From Neorhizobium lilium (GTDB lineage Bacteria; Pseudomonadota; Alphaproteobacteria; Rhizobiales; Rhizobiaceae): a DNA stretch of 64,000 nucleotides. Both the position numbers and the translations under genes were made by a program. The DNA lies in assembly GCF_004053875.1 (NCBI RefSeq), contig NZ_SBIP01000006.1, forward strand, positions 227,804 to 291,803, read 5' to 3'. Positions 27,199 to 35,354 of this stretch are shown here, piece by piece (positions within the stretch are counted from its first letter, which is position 1; each line of letters begins with the position of its first letter). Below the pieces are notes generated by a model. That model was given only the letters and a program-made list of their open reading frames with translations. It had not been told where the DNA came from and ran no database searches.

Positions 27199-28838
27199 CA
27201 GGTATTCTCGCTGCCCCCAACTGAAATCTCTGCGACGATGTCGGCAGCAAGCTTCTCCCGGTCGTGCAACTGCTCGGGTGTCAGCTCAACGGCTTGACGC
27301 CACTCGGGGCGTTCTCGCTCGGTCCATTTCTGAAGAAACAACTCGAATAACTTGTCTTGCCCCGAACGCCAGAATCCGAGACCGTCAAGCCGCTCTGTCA
27401 CCACCTTCAGTTCTTGACGTTCCTGTTCAGTGAGAGGCTCTTCCTTCATAGAAAGTCGACGCTGGATATCCAAATCACGCTGCGTGGGCAGATCTAGCCC
27501 ACCCGACCGAAGTCTAAATAAATCGCTAGACAAAATAGCTTCGATGCCCATGCCTCGTGGGTCTTGCGCGGGTTGCTGGGCACTGACATGTCCCTGCTTG
27601 TCCCGCACAAAAACCTGTACTTCAGTACGCTCAAGGCGTGAAAAAACCAGCGGGTCATGTGACGTCATGATGATGTGGCACGTCTCGCCGCGCTTTTTGA
27701 GCTGTATAAATCGATCCAGGAACTCAAGATATTGGGTGCTCCAGGCAGGGTTGAGGTGGGTGTCTGGCTCGTCCAACAAAAACAGCGCTTCATCTTCAGC
27801 GGTAAATTTGAGAAGACCCAGAACGAGGAGCAGCTGTTGCTCTCCCTCACTCAAATCGCGATAGGTCACAGCGCCGCCGCCAACGGCTTCAGTCATCCGT
27901 ACGCGCGTACGTACCTCCGCTAGGACCTTTGAGATGTATGTGCTCTCAAGAGCTGTGAAGAACGAATACTGACTTCCATAAGAACGATAAACGCTTTCCA
28001 GCGCTGCAGAGTTGGGCAAGAACAGATACAGAGATTCGACCAGTGGATCTTTCTGTAGGTCGATAGGAATCCTGCGATCCATCCGCATCGGCAAAAGAGC
28101 TGCCGAGTAAAGGCGATCGAGGAAGTCACGGACCTCTCCTTCAGCTTTCCAAAAGCGGGGGTCACCGCCCTTCTTACCAGTTGTGAACCAAGGCGGTCGT
28201 TTGAGCGCAAATAGTACGCTGTCAAGTCCCTCGATCTGCAAGTGCTCGCGAAGAAATTCACGGTCCTCTGCTCCCGCGCCATTTTCCTGGTCCATAAAAA
28301 ATGCAAGAAGTGCGAACTGACCGTGAAGAGTCTGCGCATAAAAGAGGCGCCGGAGGGCGTTGGAATCGACTGGCTTTGCGTCACGCTTGGACTGGGGCTG
28401 AATAATTAGCCGGTAATACCGCCGGCGATGTTCTTCATACAAGCTCGCGAGACGATCGCTAGGGCCTGAATAGTATCCAAATACAAAAGCAGGGCGGAAC
28501 AGCGGCTTACCTGCCGCATCCACTTCCATAAACCGTCGCTTAGAAATTTCCTTAAAGGATCCGTTCTCCTGATCGAGAAGCTCGAACCTGAGCCCCCCGT
28601 CGGCCCCCGCAACCACTCTAATACTTTGCGCACGACACCTGTACTGAAGTTGATAGTCAAATGGCGCAGGAAGATCGAGATCAAGGTTGCGAAAAATTAG
28701 GGTGAGTGCCTCTATGAGGTTGGACTTCCCAGCACCGTTTTCACCAACGAGTACGGTATAAGGCGACTCTTCGTCAAAATCGACGTGGAAGTCTTTTAGA
28801 TTTTTCCAGTCACCAATCGTAACCTTATCAAGACGCAT
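27198..28838 (-). CDS. Septu PtuA-like AAA/ABC-type ATPase inside the type I operon
   Basis: About 546 residues. The N terminus is MRLDKVTIGDWKNLKDF followed by Walker A GENGAGKS (32-39), the AAA_21/RecF-like opening. Near residues 335-375 are the signature LSEGEQQLLLVLGLL and Walker B ALFLLDEPDTHLNP, and the switch histidine is in IMTSHDPLVF. This is the PtuA/OLD-like ABC ATPase arrangement, without a Toprim domain. It would form a complex with the HNH protein. I prefer ATG 28838 over 28871, since the former begins at the conserved MRLDKV; either overlaps the end of hsdS. It sits in the usual hsdR place in the operon. Confidence 0.85.
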   Translation of the reverse strand: MRLDKVTIGDWKNLKDFHVDFDEESPYTVLVGENGAGKSNLIEALTLIFRNLDLDLPAPFDYQLQYRCRAQSIRVVAGADGGLRFELLDQENGSFKEISKRRFMEVDAAGKPLFRPAFVFGYYSGPSDRLASLYEEHRRRYYRLIIQPQSKRDAKPVDSNALRRLFYAQTLHGQFALLAFFMDQENGAGAEDREFLREHLQIEGLDSVLFALKRPPWFTTGKKGGDPRFWKAEGEVRDFLDRLYSAALLPMRMDRRIPIDLQKDPLVESLYLFLPNSAALESVYRSYGSQYSFFTALESTYISKVLAEVRTRVRMTEAVGGGAVTYRDLSEGEQQLLLVLGLLKFTAEDEALFLLDEPDTHLNPAWSTQYLEFLDRFIQLKKRGETCHIIMTSHDPLVFSRLERTEVQVFVRDKQGHVSAQQPAQDPRGMGIEAILSSDLFRLRSGGLDLPTQRDLDIQRRLSMKEEPLTEQERQELKVVTERLDGLGFWRSGQDKLFELFLQKWTERERPEWRQAVELTPEQLHDREKLAADIVAEISVGGSENT

Positions 28839-30558
28839 CACGGAGCCCCACTGCTGCGTTCTCGCGGGCATCGCCGACTGGTTCTATCGTTTGACCAACT
28901 TCGTCGCGTAAGGCCAAGTAGAAGCGCTCGACATCAACAGCCAAGTCGCGGTCATAGCCTGCAGCAGCAAAAAGCTCTGGCAGTGACACCAGACGATCGG
29001 TTTCCGCAAGCACCAGAGGAAGCGATTTTACGTCTTGAGTTTTTCTCGTGTTGCGGCGCGGTGGCAGTTTCACAGCAGTGTCCTTTGTGATTGACCGGCT
29101 AAGGGTCCGTTCGGGCTCAGGTGGCGAACCAAGCCGAGCAAGCAGGGCCGAAGCGGGCTCGTCTTCAAGATCTTGCTCAACCAGCCGCCCGTTTGCTGCG
29201 GCGGCCCAAATTTCATATCGCATAGCTTCGAATCGGGCGAGCGACGCCTGGATGGCGGTGCGTTGCGCTCGTGAGCCCTCGAGGCGACTTTCGGCTTCAA
29301 CAACGATACGATCTTGTTCGGCTTCGGGTGGCAAGGGGAAAGGCATCGCGGCAAACCTGGAGGCACCAAGATGTTGAATTCCAACGCCCCGGGCGACCCG
29401 GCCAAATGCTCCGCTTTCAGCAAGGTAGCGGAAGACCAAAAGCGCATAGCTGGGCGATGACAAAACTGAACGAAACCGAATTACTGTGTTCTGAAAGCAG
29501 CATCCCGGAATCTCGCCGCGCCAGATCGCTGGTCTGCCGACGTGAGTAGAGGAACCTGACGCCTCAGATAGAAGGATGTCACCGGGCACAAGTTCGTAGA
29601 TGCGCCGTTCATCCGGAGTGAAATCCATTCGCAGCACATCAGATAGTTCAAGCCCATCAGTGGTTATGTTGGCTGCGCGAATGTAGGGCGTCGGAAAATC
29701 TCCGTGTTCATACTGAGGCGCCCGCTGACGTCCTAAGCGAATTTCTCCTACTTCGGCAACACTGGAAACGACCCAGCCAGGCGTTGTGCCAGTTGCTCCG
29801 GTGGGGTGATCCAAACCTTCCACACCGGAGAACACAGATCGATTTAAGGGTTGGTGAGCTTGCGCTATAAGTTCACGCGCTGACACAAACTCGCGACCTT
29901 CGCGCGCCGCCAACACCGCCTCAGCCTCAACCAGGGTGCCGGTGACTGCGGCTTCAAGAATGACAAAGTCCTGCTCGACAGTTCGAGCAAGCGCTGAAAC
30001 GAGAGCTCCTTCAGCCGCAGCAACGTCCATGAGGCGGCGGTCCGCTTCATCCACTATCCGCCGCTGTTCAGCCAGCGGCGGTAAAGGAAAATCCATTTCA
30101 GCAAAGCGAGCAGCGCCAAGATGCTGGATGCCTACCCCACGAGCCACTTCCGCGAATGCGCCGCTCTCCGCCATATGCCGGAAAACGAGGAGGGCAAATT
30201 CGGGGATAACGGCGTGAGGACGGACACGAATGACTGTGTTTTGAAAACAGCATTCGGATATTTCTCCATGCCAGATCGCAGCGCGGCCCACGTGTTTAGC
30301 GCTGCCCGACGCCTCCGTGAGCAGGATGTCGCCAATATGAAGTTGAAATACCTCACGCTCCGCGGGCGAAAAATCCATTTCCAGTACGTCGGAAACATCA
30401 ATCCCAGCGGCAGTAATGTTTGCCGCGCGGAGGTATTTTGTCGCGAACTGCCCGGTGTGCTGATCGGGCGAACGCTGGCGACCTAAACGCACAGCGCCGA
30501 TTTCAGCGACTGTGGTCATCACCCACCCTTCCGGTAGTATCATCGTTTTAGTCGCCAT
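28828..30558 (-). CDS. hsdS: Type I restriction-modification specificity subunit (HsdS) with duplicated target-recognition domains
   Basis: 576 residues. Residues 11-169 and 261-419 are two target-recognition domains that align without any gap at an offset of exactly 250 residues; I count about 106 of 159 identical positions (for example GVGIQHLGA in both, CCFQNTVIR in both). Helical spacers follow each (EQRRIVDEADRRL; EQDRIVVEAESRL). A tail of roughly 100 residues (about 475-576) extends beyond a standard HsdS. The protein directs HsdM to a bipartite DNA site. The near-identical domains predict two similar half-sites in inverted orientation. It starts five bases after the VapC stop. Confidence 0.92.
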   Translation of the reverse strand: MATKTMILPEGWVMTTVAEIGAVRLGRQRSPDQHTGQFATKYLRAANITAAGIDVSDVLEMDFSPAEREVFQLHIGDILLTEASGSAKHVGRAAIWHGEISECCFQNTVIRVRPHAVIPEFALLVFRHMAESGAFAEVARGVGIQHLGAARFAEMDFPLPPLAEQRRIVDEADRRLMDVAAAEGALVSALARTVEQDFVILEAAVTGTLVEAEAVLAAREGREFVSARELIAQAHQPLNRSVFSGVEGLDHPTGATGTTPGWVVSSVAEVGEIRLGRQRAPQYEHGDFPTPYIRAANITTDGLELSDVLRMDFTPDERRIYELVPGDILLSEASGSSTHVGRPAIWRGEIPGCCFQNTVIRFRSVLSSPSYALLVFRYLAESGAFGRVARGVGIQHLGASRFAAMPFPLPPEAEQDRIVVEAESRLEGSRAQRTAIQASLARFEAMRYEIWAAAANGRLVEQDLEDEPASALLARLGSPPEPERTLSRSITKDTAVKLPPRRNTRKTQDVKSLPLVLAETDRLVSLPELFAAAGYDRDLAVDVERFYLALRDEVGQTIEPVGDARENAAVGLRDAS

Positions 30559-30563
30559 CGCCC

Positions 30564-30947
30564 TTAAATAACTCTCTCAACGTCGGTTTTCGTGAAATCA
30601 TCACCCACAAAGAGCAGACGGCAAGCATGTTCCTTTGCGACTTCGTAGGAGAAACAGTCACCGAAGTTCAGTCCAGCTGGATGGACGCCCTTACCCCACA
30701 TTTCATATGCGTGAGCGACGCGCCGCGCCGACGCGGGCGTGAGAGTTACAATCTCAAAGCCCAGCCCGTCGATCAGGCGTGCCATCTCCGCCCCAACATT
30801 CCGACGGGCGGACACGATGAGAGCTTCCGCGACTGTTCCCGCAGAAATCAAAAGGTCACTCTCGGCTTCGAGCGTACCGATGCAGAAATTAGCTTCCGGT
30901 TCACCAAGGACGATCGCCATCAGTGCCGAGGTATCTACCGCGATCAT
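30564..30947 (-). CDS. vapC: PIN-domain ribonuclease toxin (VapC-like)
   Basis: 127 residues. PIN acidic residues are visible: D5 in AVDTSALMAI, a Glu in VAEALIV, D98 or so in FGDCFSYEVA and D116/117 in VGDDFTKTD. This is a VapC-type, metal-dependent RNase toxin. Its ATG overlaps the antitoxin stop by four bases, and it ends five bases before hsdS, so it leads the restriction-like operon. The NFGDCFSYEVAK block is typical of rhizobial VapCs. Confidence 0.9.
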   Translation of the reverse strand: MIAVDTSALMAIVLGEPEANFCIGTLEAESDLLISAGTVAEALIVSARRNVGAEMARLIDGLGFEIVTLTPASARRVAHAYEMWGKGVHPAGLNFGDCFSYEVAKEHACRLLFVGDDFTKTDVERVI

Positions 30948-31201
30948 TCCGGAAGGCCGTCAGCGCCGTAGAGAAAATCCTGGCTACGCGCAGCGCTCGG
31001 TCCGGTCGTCGCTTTGACAGACGCTGCGGCGCGAACTGCCTCGAGTAGAGCCCTACGAGACTTCCTGTCCTGTCCCGTTTTTACAGGGACAAGGCGCACT
31101 GCGGCATGGCCATGTCGGGTCAAAATAACTTCGTCTCCCGCCTCGGCTCGGCGAACCAATTCAGTCAACTGACTTTTCGCCTCAGTTACAGACACGTGCA
31201 T
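30944..31201 (-). CDS. Phd/YefM-type antitoxin
   Basis: About 85 residues starting HVSVTEAKSQLTELVRRAEAG, then EVILTRHGHAAVRLVPV, the N-terminal DNA-binding domain of Phd/YefM antitoxins. The C-terminal tail (residues 45-85) should wrap the VapC toxin. ATG 31201 has GGGG five bases upstream; an in-frame ATG at 31222 adds seven residues. As first gene after an inverted repeat it probably represses transcription of the entire six-gene operon. Confidence 0.88.
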   Translation of the reverse strand: MHVSVTEAKSQLTELVRRAEAGDEVILTRHGHAAVRLVPVKTGQDRKSRRALLEAVRAAASVKATTGPSAARSQDFLYGADGLPE

Positions 31202-31250
31202 CGGCACCCCAATCCGGACCATTTACAAGTCCAATAATACAACATATCTA

Positions 31251-31265
31251 GACCAAAGTCTGGTC
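31251..31265. promoter_or_regulatory. Candidate antitoxin operator (GACCA-N5-TGGTC)
   Basis: GACCAAAGTCTGGTC is an inverted repeat with 5-bp arms (6 of 7 if extended by one base on each side plus one) located 50 bases upstream of the antitoxin start. Phd-type antitoxins bind such short palindromes. If bound, it would autoregulate antitoxin, toxin and the linked hsdS-ptuA-ptuB-hsdM genes. Confidence 0.45.
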
Positions 31266-31376
31266 CAAAATCAATGGCTCGATCACTTACCGAACAACAG
31301 GAAGTTCGGTTGCATGTCATTTTTGCCAACCATTATTGCGGATGTACTTCCGATCGCAGTCGCACGTACCGTCATA

Positions 31377-32486
31377 TCAGACTACCCCCCACGCGCGAAA
31401 CCTCCCCCTGCCCGTCATCTCCCTAAGCGGCAGCTGCGCCGCCAAGTGACGCGCACCTTGCGGCGTGACGCCAAGCTCCTTGGCGATCAGGTTGGCAGAC
31501 ACGACGGGCCGCGCCACGACCAGGTCGACGAGCCGTGACAGGTTCGAATTGGTCCGTTTGGCGGATGCCTGACGGTCCAGCTGCTGGCGGGCGAGCAGGA
31601 TGCGGTCATGCTCCTTCATCCCCAGTTCCGCCGCCGCCGCGAACGCTTCGAGGAGCGCCAGCAGCCGCGTCATTCGACTTCTGGAATGACGCTGTTCACG
31701 TCGGACGCTGCGCAGCCCGACATTGAGCGCCGGCAGGTGGGACGGCGTCGTGCCGTCGCGGCGCAGCAGTGAGGCGACCAGCTGGCGGCCGAGCTCGGTG
31801 CGGTGCTGTAGCACTTCGATCGCGCTCCAGGCATCGAGCAGAATTGCGCCGCGCAACACCGGTGAGAGGCCGTCGGTTTCGTTAAGCCCCACACGCCACT
31901 GTCCCAATCGCTCGTCTTCGTCCCAGTCGGCGTCATAGACCAACGGATCGCGGGCATCGGCCGGTCGGGGGATGGTCGATCCGTTGAGAACCGCGGTGCT
32001 GCGCGCCAGCACCGCGTCAATCTCGGCGAAGTCGTCGCCGTGCGAGTCATCGTCCAGCGCCAAACCACCGTCATCTGCGCCGACGGGGCGCGTCAAACCG
32101 GATTGCGCCGGAACGGGATGGTCACTTGGCGCTCCCCTCCCCCGCAAACGAGCAATACCTGCGGCGCTGAGCGCCCAGTCGGGCGGATGTGCAAAAATCT
32201 GCCGGCGGGCGCGCAGGATCGAGTGCGCAATGGTCAGTTCGTGGGTCGGCGTGCGAATATCGAGGCGGGCATCGTGCAGGACGATGTCCTCAAGGTGGAC
32301 CAGTTCGCCGTCGACCCAGAGCGACGCGATCGCGTCGGCAAAGTTCTGCCGCTCGAGAAAGCCGTCGCGGATCGGCGAGCGGGCGATGCGCTCATCCAGA
32401 CGCGCCAAGGCTTCCCCGGCACGAGCCGCCGGCGAATTCAGCTCTCTCAGATCAATCGTGGCGATGTCATAACCCATTGATTTCAT
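31377..32486 (-). CDS. DUF1612 / RHE_PE00001-family protein with C-terminal HTH
   Basis: About 369 residues. The N-terminal part (ALARLDERIARSPIRDGFLERQNFADAIASLW, then DGELVHLEDIVLHDA) and the middle GQWRVGLNETDGLSPVLRGAILLDAW are the conserved blocks of this family, frequent on rhizobial plasmids. The C-terminal 60 residues (LVDLVVARPVVSANLIAKELGVTPQGARHLAAQLPLREMTGRGRFRAWGVV) read as a winged helix that may bind DNA. The molecular role of the family is not established. ATG 32486 is preferred (GGAG ten bases upstream); a frame extends to 32513. It is divergent from the antitoxin at 32707. Confidence 0.85.
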   Translation of the reverse strand: MKSMGYDIATIDLRELNSPAARAGEALARLDERIARSPIRDGFLERQNFADAIASLWVDGELVHLEDIVLHDARLDIRTPTHELTIAHSILRARRQIFAHPPDWALSAAGIARLRGRGAPSDHPVPAQSGLTRPVGADDGGLALDDDSHGDDFAEIDAVLARSTAVLNGSTIPRPADARDPLVYDADWDEDERLGQWRVGLNETDGLSPVLRGAILLDAWSAIEVLQHRTELGRQLVASLLRRDGTTPSHLPALNVGLRSVRREQRHSRSRMTRLLALLEAFAAAAELGMKEHDRILLARQQLDRQASAKRTNSNLSRLVDLVVARPVVSANLIAKELGVTPQGARHLAAQLPLREMTGRGRFRAWGVV

Positions 32487-32706
32487 GATGCATGATCTCC
32501 GTCGAGAAAGCAAACTGTAGATTTGCTAGCGTCACAGTTTGTCATCTCCAGCGAGGCTATCACTAACGATAGTATTCAAGTATCGATAGTAATATGGTTA
32601 GGGCTTGACCAACTTGCGGAAACCGCCGTATCATCGCGCAGAATGTCGAAAAACGATGTTATCCGCCATCTGCTCGACGAGAGAGACAAACCCTGGAGCA
32701 TCCGTC

Positions 32707-32949
32707 ATGACCGTTACCGTCAAGGTCGCCGAGGCCAAAACCCACCTGTCCGATCTGCTGGCGAAAGTCGAAGCCGGTGAGGAGGTGATTATCTCGCGCG
32801 GCAACACGCCCGTTGCCCGGCTGACCCGTATCCGCCGCGACAACGATGTCGATGCGTTGATCGCCGAAATCAAGGCCCAGCGCGCCGGCCGGCCTGTTAC
32901 CACGCAGGACGAAATCCGCGAATGGCGCGATGAAGGCCGCCGTTACTGA
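32707..32949 (+). CDS. Phd/YefM-type antitoxin
   Basis: 80 residues: TVTVKVAEAKTHLSDLLAKV, then EAGEEVIISRGNTPVARL, the classic Phd fold, then an acidic/basic tail EIREWRDEGRRY likely to bind the toxin. The ATG at 32707 has GGAG eight bases upstream. The upstream in-frame region from 32605 is not conserved in style. The stop overlaps the start of the PIN toxin by one base. It is distinct from the antitoxin at 30944-31201. Confidence 0.9.
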   Translation: MTVTVKVAEAKTHLSDLLAKVEAGEEVIISRGNTPVARLTRIRRDNDVDALIAEIKAQRAGRPVTTQDEIREWRDEGRRY

Positions 32950-33368
32950 TGTCCTTCGTTCTCGATGCCTCCATCGCCGCCGCCTGGTTTCTTCCCGACG
33001 AACAACACGACGCCGCCGATCGACTGATGTCGGAGATACGGTCGACGGTCGGTCTCGTGCCGGCACTGTTCTGGTTCGAGACCCGCAATCTGTTTCTGGT
33101 GGCTGAACGGCGTGGCCGCCTTCGCCCCGGCGAACCTATCCTGCTGATGACACAGTTGCGAGGGCTGCCGCTCGAGGATGCCGGATCGGGCGGAGACGGC
33201 CTGGTCCTGGAACTGGCGGCCCGTTACACGCTGACCGCATATGATGCGAGCTACGTCGCGCTTGCCAGAATGCAAGGGCTGCCTCTGGCGACTGGCGACC
33301 GAAAGATGGCCATCGCCGCCCGCGGCGAGGGGATCACCGTCGTTGGGCCACTCGAACATGAGCACTGA
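32949..33368 (+). CDS. vapC: PIN-domain ribonuclease toxin (VapC-like)
   Basis: 139 residues beginning SFVLDASIAAAWFLPDE. PIN acidic positions are D6, the Glu in WFETRNLF, D99-D103 region in YDASYVALA and the Asp in ATGDRKM. It forms a toxin-antitoxin pair with the overlapping upstream gene. The last 11 bases overlap the start of the recombinase, so the three genes are probably one transcript and the pair may stabilise the recombinase-bearing element. Confidence 0.9.
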   Translation: MSFVLDASIAAAWFLPDEQHDAADRLMSEIRSTVGLVPALFWFETRNLFLVAERRGRLRPGEPILLMTQLRGLPLEDAGSGGDGLVLELAARYTLTAYDASYVALARMQGLPLATGDRKMAIAARGEGITVVGPLEHEH

Positions 33369-34524
33369 GCTGACGCCTTCAGGCAATAACGTTCTAAAGC
33401 GCGCCGAGGAACTGGATGCGCTAGACGCGATTTTGCCGTTTGTTCGGCGCGACCAGCTCGCCGAGCTGCTCACCGACGACGACGTCGCGACGCTCAAGCA
33501 CCTGGCCAGCGAAGGCATGGGCGACAACACCATGCGGGCGCTGGCATCCGATCTCGCCTATCTGGAGGCGTGGTGCGTGCTGGCGACAGGCGCTCCCCTC
33601 CCCTGGCCTGCCCCTGAAAGTCTGCTGTTGAAATTCGTCGCCCACCATCTTTGGGACCCAGTCGAGCGGGGAACCAACGCCGACCACGGCATGCCCGAGG
33701 ACGTCGCGATCGCTCTGCGCCTCAAGGGCTTGCTGAGAAGCACCGGACCGCATGCGCCAGCGACCGTTCGCCGTCGGTTGACGAGCTGGTCGATCCTGAC
33801 GCGCTGGCGCGGGCTGACCGGATCGTTTTCAGCGCCGTCACTGAAAAGCGCGCTTCGGCTGGCCGTTCGAGCCAGCAATCGCCCGCGGCAGAGAAAAAGC
33901 AAGAAGGCCGTCACCGGCGATATCCTCGCCAAACTGCTGGCGGCTTGCGCCGGCGATCGGCTGGTCGACCTGCGTGACCGGGCGCTGCTGCTGATGGCTT
34001 TCGCGTCCGGCGGCAGACGACGCTCCGAAGTGGCGGGGCTGCGCGTCGAGGATCTGGTGGACGAGGAACCAGTTCGCGCCAATCCGGCTGACGAGCACTC
34101 CCCTCTCCTCCCCTGCCTCACGATCCATCTCGGCCGCACCAAGACCACCACGTCAGACGATGATGAACATGTTGTGCTGATCGGCAGGCCTGTGACGGCA
34201 CTCAAGCACTGGCTGACAGAAACGAAGTTCGAAGCAGGGCCTGTTTTTCGGCGTATCGATCAGTGGGGCAACCTCGATCGGCGCGCGATGACGCCGCAGT
34301 CTGTCAACCTTATCCTGAAAACGCGCATCAGGCAGGCCGGGCTGGACCCGGCACAGTTTTCTGCCCATGGTCTGCGATCGGGTTATCTGACCGAGGCGGC
34401 GAACTGCGGCATTCCCTTGCCGGAAGCTATGCAGCAATCTTTGCACAAGTCGGTCACGCAGGCGTCGGGATACTACAACAATACCGAACGGAAGATGGGG
34501 CGCGCTGCGCGGTTGGTTCTGTGA
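33358..34524 (+). CDS. Tyrosine recombinase/integrase
   Basis: 388 residues. The N-terminal SAM-like core-binding region (EGMGDNTMRALASDLAYLEAW) precedes a catalytic domain with R221 (GGRRRSEVAGLRVEDL), H337-x-x-R340 (SAHGLRSGYLTEAA), a His in LHKSVTQ and the nucleophile Y372 or Y373 (ASGYYNN). This is a XerC/D-like or phage-type integrase that cuts and rejoins DNA. The start at ATG 33358 lies within the toxin gene. No matching direct-repeat att pair was recognised in the window. Confidence 0.88.
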   Translation: MSTELTPSGNNVLKRAEELDALDAILPFVRRDQLAELLTDDDVATLKHLASEGMGDNTMRALASDLAYLEAWCVLATGAPLPWPAPESLLLKFVAHHLWDPVERGTNADHGMPEDVAIALRLKGLLRSTGPHAPATVRRRLTSWSILTRWRGLTGSFSAPSLKSALRLAVRASNRPRQRKSKKAVTGDILAKLLAACAGDRLVDLRDRALLLMAFASGGRRRSEVAGLRVEDLVDEEPVRANPADEHSPLLPCLTIHLGRTKTTTSDDDEHVVLIGRPVTALKHWLTETKFEAGPVFRRIDQWGNLDRRAMTPQSVNLILKTRIRQAGLDPAQFSAHGLRSGYLTEAANCGIPLPEAMQQSLHKSVTQASGYYNNTERKMGRAARLVL

Positions 34525-34606
34525 CGGAGAACTGCGCATGGCGCCGGCATGAGCAGCAGCCCGCCATGGCCGGTCCCCCACCCGCACATGCCGAGGACAG
34601 GTGACG

Positions 34607-35347
34607 ATGGGAACAACGAACCCTCACCAATTGACAAAGAAACAGCATATTATTCCCCGCAAGAGTATTGCCCGGTTCTGCAACGACGGCGGCCTTGTTC
34701 GTGTCACGCGAAGGGACGGCGCGACCTTTCCTGCAAAGCCAAAGAACGCCGTTTTCTTTGCTTCGCGCATGTGGGAGGAGCGTAGCGAAAATGGCCACAA
34801 ACCTATCGAAGACAAGTTTCAAGAGATAGCGGATGCCGTCTGCAATGCGGAGCTCACTAGCCTTGATCAGCGGCAGAGCGATCAGGTCACTGCCATGTTT
34901 GCGTTGTGGGCAGTCCGATCTCGTCTGGTCGAAGCAAATGCCGCCGGGTCCGGGCTCCAGGCGATGCCAGGGGTGAAAGGTCTTCTACCACACGCTAATA
35001 TCAGCGGATGGTCTTCCGATGACCGCGACCAGTTGGAAAAATCCAACTACGTTGTCTGTGATCCGGATGGATCCATACCAGGTCGAATGTTCGCGTGGCC
35101 CCGGATGCAGCGGGAGATCAATTTGATTTGCAACAGAGGCAGCGCAATGAAATGGGGGGTGTTACACGCGGGTGAAGGAGAGTTTGTTATGCCTGATCGT
35201 TATCAGCAAACGTGGATGTTCCCCCTCTCCCCAACCATTCTGTTGGCAGCCGAGCGAGGCCCAGAAACACTTTCAGCCGACGCTGTCGCGAGAGTGAATT
35301 CTATTTCAATGTCAGAACACAGACAGTGGTTTCTGGAAAAACGATAA
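34607..35347 (+). CDS. Hypothetical protein (DUF4238-like)
   Basis: About 246 residues. The opening HQLTKKQHIIPRKSIARFC resembles the xxHYVPQFYLRxFxx start of DUF4238 proteins, and the end (QTWMFPLSPTILLAAERG) also fits their pattern of a late PLSP-type block. No enzyme motif is known for certain. It follows the recombinase by 82 bases on the same strand and may be cargo of that cassette. An in-frame GTG at 34601 is an alternative start. No membrane span or signal peptide. Confidence 0.68.
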   Translation: MGTTNPHQLTKKQHIIPRKSIARFCNDGGLVRVTRRDGATFPAKPKNAVFFASRMWEERSENGHKPIEDKFQEIADAVCNAELTSLDQRQSDQVTAMFALWAVRSRLVEANAAGSGLQAMPGVKGLLPHANISGWSSDDRDQLEKSNYVVCDPDGSIPGRMFAWPRMQREINLICNRGSAMKWGVLHAGEGEFVMPDRYQQTWMFPLSPTILLAAERGPETLSADAVARVNSISMSEHRQWFLEKR

Positions 35348-35354
35348 ACGGGGT

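Noticed and set aside
26314..28838. A retron-type Septu system (PtuAB with reverse transcriptase)
   Set aside because: No reverse transcriptase or msr/msd-like RNA lies nearby; the partners are HsdM and HsdS.
31377..34524. Integron or genomic-island att sites at the recombinase
   Set aside because: No tRNA end or matching direct repeats were recognised flanking the recombinase.
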